Shown here: positions 57,220 through 64,000 of the stretch, piece after piece
Layout: every line of letters starts with the position of its first letter
How positions within the stretch are numbered: position 1 is the stretch's first letter
Program-made: the position numbers and the translations under genes
NCBI RefSeq assembly: GCF_000247695.1
Contig: NW_004624848.1
Coordinates: 1,998,392-2,062,391 of the forward strand
Source: Heterocephalus glaber
Lineage: Eukaryota; Chordata; Mammalia; Rodentia; Bathyergidae
Direction: 5' to 3'
Length of the DNA stretch: 64,000 nucleotides
The notes under the pieces: generated by a model
What the model was told of the DNA's origin: nothing
The model's database searches: none
The model's input: only the letters and a program-made list of their open reading frames with translations

Positions 57220-60200
57220 ATATTTAGAAGCACAAGGTGTAAAGTGCAGAGATAATGATCCCTGTGAACCAGCACGACAGTTGCTAAAATCAAAAACTTC
57301 CCTTTTTCTATGCAGGAGTTTAAACGCAAGAGCTAGTGTCCATAACTTACCTCTGATACTACATATTTTCTTTCATTGTAGTCCTGGTGTGTTCAGGGTA
57401 GCAAAATATAACTGCTGAGGAGCTTGGCACTTCCCCATTTTGAGTGTCAGAAGCCAGCATACAGAGAACAGCTCTGCACAATAAAGGTTAGAAAAACCTA
57501 CACTGAATGTGTATAGTACTGTCAGAAAGAAAGATTTAAATCTCAGCTTGCTGGCAACCTGTGGAGGAGATCTGGAGAATTCTTGTCTCAGGTTTGCAAA
57601 ACAGGCTGAGAATTCAGGTCTTTGAGACAATGTATCATAAATCTTAAGTGAATTTTATATCAAAGACAAGAATTATTAAGATAATGTATAGGGTAGAAAA
57701 TTTTGACATGGATAATGTTAAAATATAAGATTGTTATTTGAGATTGTTATTTAGCAACTAAAACTAGGCATATTTAATACTCAAAAAATTATGTTGGTAG
57801 AAATCTAAAACACACCAAACATAATTTTTATTATCAACTGATATTATTTGAACATCATTTATTTTAGAACTGGTTTACTTACAATTTAATTGGACCATTC
57901 TATATAATCATGTTGAGTGTCACAGTTTTGTGTCTATTCATTTTCCTCGGCACTAAAATTTTTGATAATTTCAAAGTGGAATTTTCTATGGTTTATACTA
58001 TCCTCCCTTTTATACTTTTTGGGACATCTGATTGTAATGCTTGCCAAAACAGAAATAATTTTTGTGCTTTATTTTTCCCCAGTAAGTTCTTCATGTTTGT
58101 ACTGTAGGAAAACAGATATTTCTTCCACACAGCTTTGTGATGGTTCCCAGGTGAAATCTTCAAGCCCAGGAAGGTAAGACAGTTCAGAACAACTCATGGA
58201 CTTTTGTCTAAACTATCTATAACATTCAGTGTAATTACCTGAATCATCTATCATGGCCTTTCAGTTCTTTCCCCTAAGATATCCAACCTGAATATGCTGG
58301 GAAAAAGATGGTGAATAAAATATTTCAAAAAGTCATTCCACTATGAGGATCAAAATCACAATATATTTGTAGTCTGAAGGTGACCAATTGTATGGGAAAC
58401 TGGAGCAGTGTAAGGTCACACACATATTTATAAGAAAAATAAATGTGAGACAAGACACATACTTGTTTCTTATCCAGCCTCAGAAGATAGATATACCTTT
58501 AATAATTTCTTCAGATTGAGAAAAGAGAGAGAGAGAGTGCAGTGTATGAGTGTTCATGAATATATACTTCGATAAAAAGCTGAGATTGGACTTTTTATTT
58601 TCAAATAAGTAAAATTTTAATTATTTTTACATTATACTGTTTAAATTACAAATGCAAAAAAATACACTTAACTATCAACGGCAACTAATATTACACTGAG
58701 GAATCAATGTAAAAGAGAACATTTATTTGATATCATAAAAATATTGTTTTTGTTTATGGCTGTGGCACAAGAAGGCTGGGGAGATGAAGAGGTAATATGG
58801 CGGCTGCTCTGTAATTGGGATCCTCTATCCTTCTAGCAGAAGAAAAGTAGGAAAGTAATTCGGTAGAGAAACAAAAACTATGAAACAGGTATCTGAAATG
58901 AGTTTTCTCCTATCAGAAATCCACCTTCTCTCTAAAGTTCCTTCCTTCTTTCATTTCTTCCTTCTTTTCCTCCTCTCCTCCCTCCTCTTCCCTGTTCCTC
59001 TCCTTCCTACCTGTTCTCCTGCCTCTCTCCCTCCCTCCATTATTCTCCTTTCCTTCTTTCCTTCCTTTTGATCATAATACTTAATTATAACGTGATGAAA
59101 TTACTCATCTGCCAAAATATAACTCCTATTTATAATGAAAAATAACTTTAAGCGAAAATTACCACTTGCAACTTAGAACTGGGAAAATGTCCTAATCATG
59201 CACAAACTCATAAGAGAGCACCAGGACATAGCACTTTTGGCCTATTTTTTAATGCTGCGATGAGTTTATTCTTTGGTATGCTGTATCTTTTCTTGAACAC
59301 ATCTACTTTAAACATCACTACGTGGTTATATTTGCCAAAACTAATGCAAATGACATTTGCTCTTCTCCAAAGAGGAAGTTTAACCAGAAGTCCTTTTCTT
59401 GTCTACAGTTTTCTCAAGGCTCAAGTTATCCCAATTTAATATAAACACAGATCTGGATAAATAACTGAGGCTTTTTCTCAGGGGGTCACTGTTGACTCAG
59501 CTAGGAGTCTGTCACCTGGTGTAACGCAGAGGGATAGCTGTCTTTGACAAGAACAGTTCTTTACCTTATGCATTCTCAGCACTGTCTTCATAACTAACTG
59601 CATTTTTGGCAACAAAGTACATTTAATTTGGCTCATATTTCTTCTCTCATTATCAGAAGTATTTATAGAATACCCATGATGGATGACTTGGCTCTTTTTA
59701 TCTGGAATATTACCAAAGCTCTTTGGAATAGTTAAGCTCAAAATGGGAGGAAAAAAATCAGAATCCAATGTCTTATCTGTTTGCACCAGTACACATTATT
59801 TTGTTAAAATCTTGAACTTTAGCTAAGATGGTCGGTATCAGTTTTAGTTTTATTACAAATGGACTGTTCTTTAACACAGGAAAGCCTCCTATCTCTCCAT
59901 CTACCTCTCCACATTATGTAACAGTCTGGAAAAGTGAGGGAGTTATGAAAGATGTTTGCTACACCACATGCTAATCAATTCACAATCCAACTACCGGGAA
60001 AAACCAAAGTAATATGAACAACCATTATGTTTTGAACAACTTAATGAGTCCAAATGTCATAAAATATTTAGGTAGCAATTAGATTGGAATCCTAGAAGCT
60101 CATTTAAACTGTTCGTTAAAAGCATCTTTGATCTCCTTAGAAACATCCTCATAAACAGATGTGTTTGATTTTATGTGTTTAGTCACACTGGATCTTCAAA

Positions 60201-61285
60201 TTTCTTATTTTATCTAAGAAGGAAATCGTTAATATTTAATTTTCATGACCGAGCTATAGATGATATTGATGAGTAATTGCTCTTTATTTAAAATGTTAAT
60301 TAAGTGTGAAAGAGGCATTGATGATTCACTTAGTTGATTTAGGTGGCTCAGAAGGACTGAGGTTAACTGATGTATTCAGATATATTTGCAAACAACTTCA
60401 GAAAAGAAGTTCTAAATAAAGACTCAATAATCATGACGGCATCACAAAGATATTTCCTTCACAGACGGGTAATTGTACAGGCGACAGGGTCATGTCTGTC
60501 AGTCCAGGTTCTCAGAGACATCAGAGGTACCTTACAATCCTCTCTGCAAGTTTATTCTGGTAAACGGAGACCTCTCTGGCAATTCTGGCTATATCCTTTT
60601 TTGCCTAAGGAAAATCCTAGAAATATATAATAATTGCTGCAAAGAATAAGTTGGAAAGAAAAACTAGAGAACATTATTATATATGATTACATAATTTAAT
60701 TGGTCGTTAAAAATTCCAAACAAACTGATAGTGCCCTTTCCATGTGACATTCCTGCCTAGGAACCAGCCAGCCATGCACTCACTTTCTTGAATAGTGAGC
60801 TGAATTAAGCCTCCCTTTCATTAAGAAATGGGCATTGCAGATTTTGTCCAGCAATGGTAAAGCTGAATAATATAGTCTCTGTTATTCTATTTTATTTAAT
60901 TTTTCTGTTTGGTACAAATCAGTGTATAATATATTAACTGAATGTAAGGTGTTTCCTGGACAAAACACTAGGTTTGAAGTCAGATAAAAACATGAATGAT
61001 GACACCCAGATTCTGTTTTCTTGAGAAAAGGTATTCCTATTGGTTCATTTTCCTTTGATTTGTGAGTAGTAGTAATTGTTATCACTTTTATCAACATCAT
61101 TTAAAACAATATATATCAAAGGATCTGTAAGTATATACTAACAATGATGATTATTAGTTCATTCAGGTTAAATTTAAAATTCAAAGCATGGTAAACCAGG
61201 ACCTTCTCTATCTAATACTAAAAAAGGAAAAGAAAAATCAAACAGCATCTCCATCCCATTCCGGGCTACACTTGCTACTTTAGTT
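57220..61285. other. Long AT-rich stretch, little recognised
   Basis: 4 kb without gene or recognisable repeat. A pyrimidine-rich tract with TTCC/TCCC runs lies at 58935-59065. A (GA)n run is at 58525-58540. Short frames lack protein features. Confidence 0.45.
58935..59065 (+). repeat. Polypyrimidine tract (CT-rich)
   Basis: Nearly uninterrupted C/T for about 130 bases with CTTCCTTC and CTCCCTCC units. Such tracts can form triplex structures; no function is claimed. Confidence 0.9.
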
Positions 61286-61289
61286 ATAA

Positions 61290-61740
61290 TTTTCATTAGT
61301 TGGTGTGCAGTACATAAGAAACTCATTCACTGTGAACTGATGCACAGAATACTACATCTTGATCTTTTCACTTCCCCTTTCCTCCCGCTCCTCCTGTCTC
61401 CCCAAGCCCTAGATACCCTTCCCATCCGCACAGCATCTCTCCTTGTTTCTTATCATCCCTCTTTTTACACTTTTATTTTTATCAGCACCAGTGTGCAGTA
61501 CATGGTGATTACTTTCATCGAAGGGAGTTGGTACCTGTACGCAACACATCTTCATTCTTTTTATGTCCCCTTCCCTCCCCCTCCCTCCCCGCTCCTCTGT
61601 CTTCTATTTTGCTCCTTAAATTATATTTAGGATTTCTCATATAAGAGAAACCATGTGATAATTAACCTTTCATGAAATCAATTTAACTTAGTCATCTTTC
61701 TCTATGAAATAGAGAGATAGAACCAATCATCTGTGTTAGT
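61290..61740 (-). mobile_element. LINE-1 3' end with duplicated 3'UTR block
   Basis: Two similar blocks follow each other: 61295-61400 ('gtgtgcagtacataagaaac' ... 'tccccttt') and 61485-61600 ('gtgtgcagtacatggtgatt' ... 'cccttcc'). Both resemble the 3'UTR of the L1 at 54559 ('tggtacattttaggtatgca ... ccattcccctgccctccc'). To the right, 'atttctcatataagagaaac' corresponds to the last part of L1 in reverse. 5'-truncated. Confidence 0.5.
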
Positions 61741-61744
61741 GAAT

Positions 61745-62800
61745 AGTTTATACAGCATCAGTCATTTGCAGAAGTACGACAGTGCCAGAAATCCAGAAGT
61801 CAATCACGGACCCTGCTTCAAACACAAATATCTGATGTCCAAGAAATACCTATCCTAACATTCTATGATAATCCATTCATTCTGGGCTTCATGCTCTATT
61901 TACATCTCTCAACAATATTATTGTTGTTTGATTACACTTGGAACATTATATAAAAAGCATTGGAGGGTGTAAAACCTCTGCCTTGTTTGTCTCATTCACA
62001 ACTTCATTTCTCAGGTTCTTCTGTATGTTGCATGTAAAAACAGATTTCCCTGGCAGTGCTGGTGATCAAAGAGTTTGTTATTTTTAAGTTTGTACAAATT
62101 CCATTTTGTATTACTCTTATTAATTTAACTGAGATAGTAGACAAAATTGATAGACATTGGAATGATTTTCAGTTTTAGGCTATTTTAGATGGAGCTGCAG
62201 TTAAGAATATAAACGGCAGAACTGTTGTGTGGTAAGATCGACAGTGACCTATTTAGGATGTATGATATTTTTGCCTTCACTTGTGAGTCAGCTAACATTC
62301 CAGCACCTATCTGTAGAATTGATGGGTAGCTTGATCCTTTGGGTGCTCTGTGTGTGGACTAGCCTGCAGCCCCACTGAAAGGTGTTTGCTGAGGCAGCAG
62401 GCACCAGGGTCTGGGAAGAAGGGTGAGCCCTGGCAAGGCCTGGAAACCCCCAGTGCTGAAGTGCACTGTGCGTTTTGTTCATGTAAACATTATCACTTAG
62501 ATGCGTGCTACTACTTTGACCTTCATTTTGTTCCCTCTTAGACTTTCTATAGGAAGTCATTTGCCTCGTGCAGGAGGCTAGAGGCCACCTTGATTTTTCA
62601 AGAGTGTGAGTTTATGTTTTTCTCATCACTGAGGATATCTTCCCTTGACATAGAGTTCTAGCACCCTAGGGTGTCTCCTCCTGCGCACTCGAGATGACAT
62701 GCTGCTGTTAAAAAGTCAGGTTCGGTCCATCTTTCACAGTGCTGTGAGAATCTTTTCATGGTTTGGTTACGTTTGACAATTTCATTTTCGTTTTGGTGTT
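61745..62800. other. Non-coding stretch, nothing recognised
   Basis: No gene or repeat family seen. The frames at 62288-62560 are opposite-strand shadows of each other. Confidence 0.4.
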
Positions 62801-62802
62801 TG

Positions 62803-62945
62803 AAAGATTCACTGAGGTGTGAGGATGAGGCAGGAGGACTGAAGTTTGAGCTGGGTGAGTGACTGAGTAGTCTGTGTCTCAAACAGCTAGAGAAAGGAAG
62901 GTGGCTCTGCAGCTCAGTGGAAAAGCTGTGTGGAAATGTGAGCTT
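62803..62945 (+). mobile_element. Old B1-ID SINE remnant
   Basis: 'gatgaggcaggaggactgaa', 'gtttgagctgggtgagtgac' and 'gtctgtgtctcaaa' form the 3' part of a worn B1. It is followed by 'ggtggctctgcagctcagtg', an ID-like head. Strongly diverged. Confidence 0.5.
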
Positions 62946-62949
62946 TGAA

Positions 62950-64000
62950 AGTCATTACAGAAAGGGTTTGTTAGGGTTCCTGACTCGGTGTTTTTATCAG
63001 TATTTTTATCTTCTCCAATATGGACTCTGCTTTATTAACTCCTGCTTCTTCTCAAATTCTAACTAATTCTCACTTTATTCTCTATGCAAAAACCTCAGAC
63101 CTCTGTAAACCTAAAGAGTTAAACTGCTCCACTCTAAATACTTGTGTTTGATCATCTACCTTCCTGCTAACTATTGGTCTCTTCAGCCATGTTTAATCTG
63201 AGGATAATCCTGTCCAATGTGTGCTTTATTTTGTTGCACACATAACAACTAAAAGTGCATTTTACTTTTCTACAAATTGACTAGGTTATGTTTAATGTTT
63301 TATGCTTAATAGTTACAACCTTCATTATAATTTCTATGTGGTTGTTTCATAATTTTTCTCTGATAATTATAAGCATCTGAAGTTTGTCGGAGTCAGTTTC
63401 TGGTGTCTGTTATTTTTGGTAGTTTTAGTGCACGTTTTCTTTTTCTTTGCATATTTAGGTCATTCCCTCCATGTTCTTTGCCCTATTGTCATGCAATTAT
63501 TTTGTACACATTCTTGGAGCCTTAAAATTTGGGAGTGTGCTGTTAAGAAGAATGTGTGTTCACTACGTTTTGTCCAGTAGGAAACATCCAGTCGGGACCA
63601 CCACACCCAGATTCTGACTCAGGGCTCTGTGCTCTACACAGGAAGTGTGAAACAGGCTACAAACCAAAGACAAACCTGAGGCCCATTCTCCATTATCAGT
63701 GTTTTTTCTTCATTTTATTTTTCTTCCTCTTTTCATGGGCAAGGCAAAACTGCAAGTGCTGTCACAGGACTCTAGTGCTTTGGCTTTCTGTTGGAAACTT
63801 CACAGTCTGATGAGGACCTCTTATTAGATGTAACACTTTGGGAGAGCTAGGGGTATTCCCTTTGTCATCCTTGTCTTCAGGGACCTAAACTCTGACACTT
63901 GCTTGCCTCTTTAGAAAATGCCATAATATGAAAAGTACTTAGCTGCTTCAGTTGCTCTAAAAATTTCCTTTCTGTATTGCTACTTTTCTTCAGCCACTGT
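62950..64000. other. AT-rich stretch, nothing recognised
   Basis: No coding or repeat call. One 84-codon frame at 63556-63810 has no features beyond a hydrophobic run. Confidence 0.4.

Noticed and set aside
1..64000. CRISPR arrays, operons, bacterial or phage genes
   Set aside because: No spaced direct-repeat arrays and no dense coding; SINEs, LINEs and LTRs show a mammalian genome.

Overview
The window looks like a non-coding stretch of rodent nuclear DNA. It is AT-rich, has no open reading frame that I would call a host gene, and is filled with mammalian retroelements. The rodent call rests on monomeric 7SL-derived B1-type SINEs (8497-8612, 46062-46195), a B1+ID dimer (34797-34978), and several well-preserved tRNA-derived ID-like SINEs (box A 'TTTAGCTCAGTGG', box B 'GAGTTCGATCC', then an A-tail). 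The form of these ID-like SINEs (head GGGCCGGGGATTTAGC, tail GGTACCAAAAA) is not the mouse, rat or squirrel form I know. I lean to a hystricomorph such as a mole-rat, but that last step is recall, not proof.

Layout. 1-16.5 kb: mostly unannotatable sequence with an old L1 3' end, mariner-like transposase relics, two ID-type SINEs, B1 fragments, a retroposed 5' piece of U2 snRNA (11774-11805), a solo MaLR-type LTR, and a Tigger-like DNA transposon candidate. GC/CpG-rich patches lie at 4.9, 7.6-8.4 and 15.6-16.6 kb. 16.6-23.3 kb: three head-to-tail L1/HAL1-type elements on the + strand, all broken. 24.1-27.0 kb: four solo LTRs of one MaLR-like family, one of them inverted. 28-34 kb: an L1 3' end, another mariner relic, a possible ERV LTR end, and a MaLR LTR split by a short L1 insertion. 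34.06-37.45 kb: two full ERV LTRs in opposite orientation around about 2.1 kb that carries other repeats; their outer flanks share a 4-bp repeat. 38-49.6 kb: ID SINEs, an L1 endonuclease-region relic, another MaLR LTR, B1, and a TIR-bearing MITE. 50.5-57.2 kb: an L1 5' region on +, an L1 fragment on -, a GC-rich patch, then a three-layer nest in which an ID SINE sits in a 5'-truncated L1, which sits in an MST-like LTR. 57.2-64 kb: mostly featureless, with an L1 3'-end relic and an old B1/ID remnant.

No genes work together here: all recognisable coding sequence belongs to dead mobile elements. The most informative features are structural: exact target-site duplications for many insertions, the inverted LTR pair with shared outer flanks, and the nested insertion. 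I found no new biological system that I can support. Conserved non-coding elements cannot be judged without alignment.
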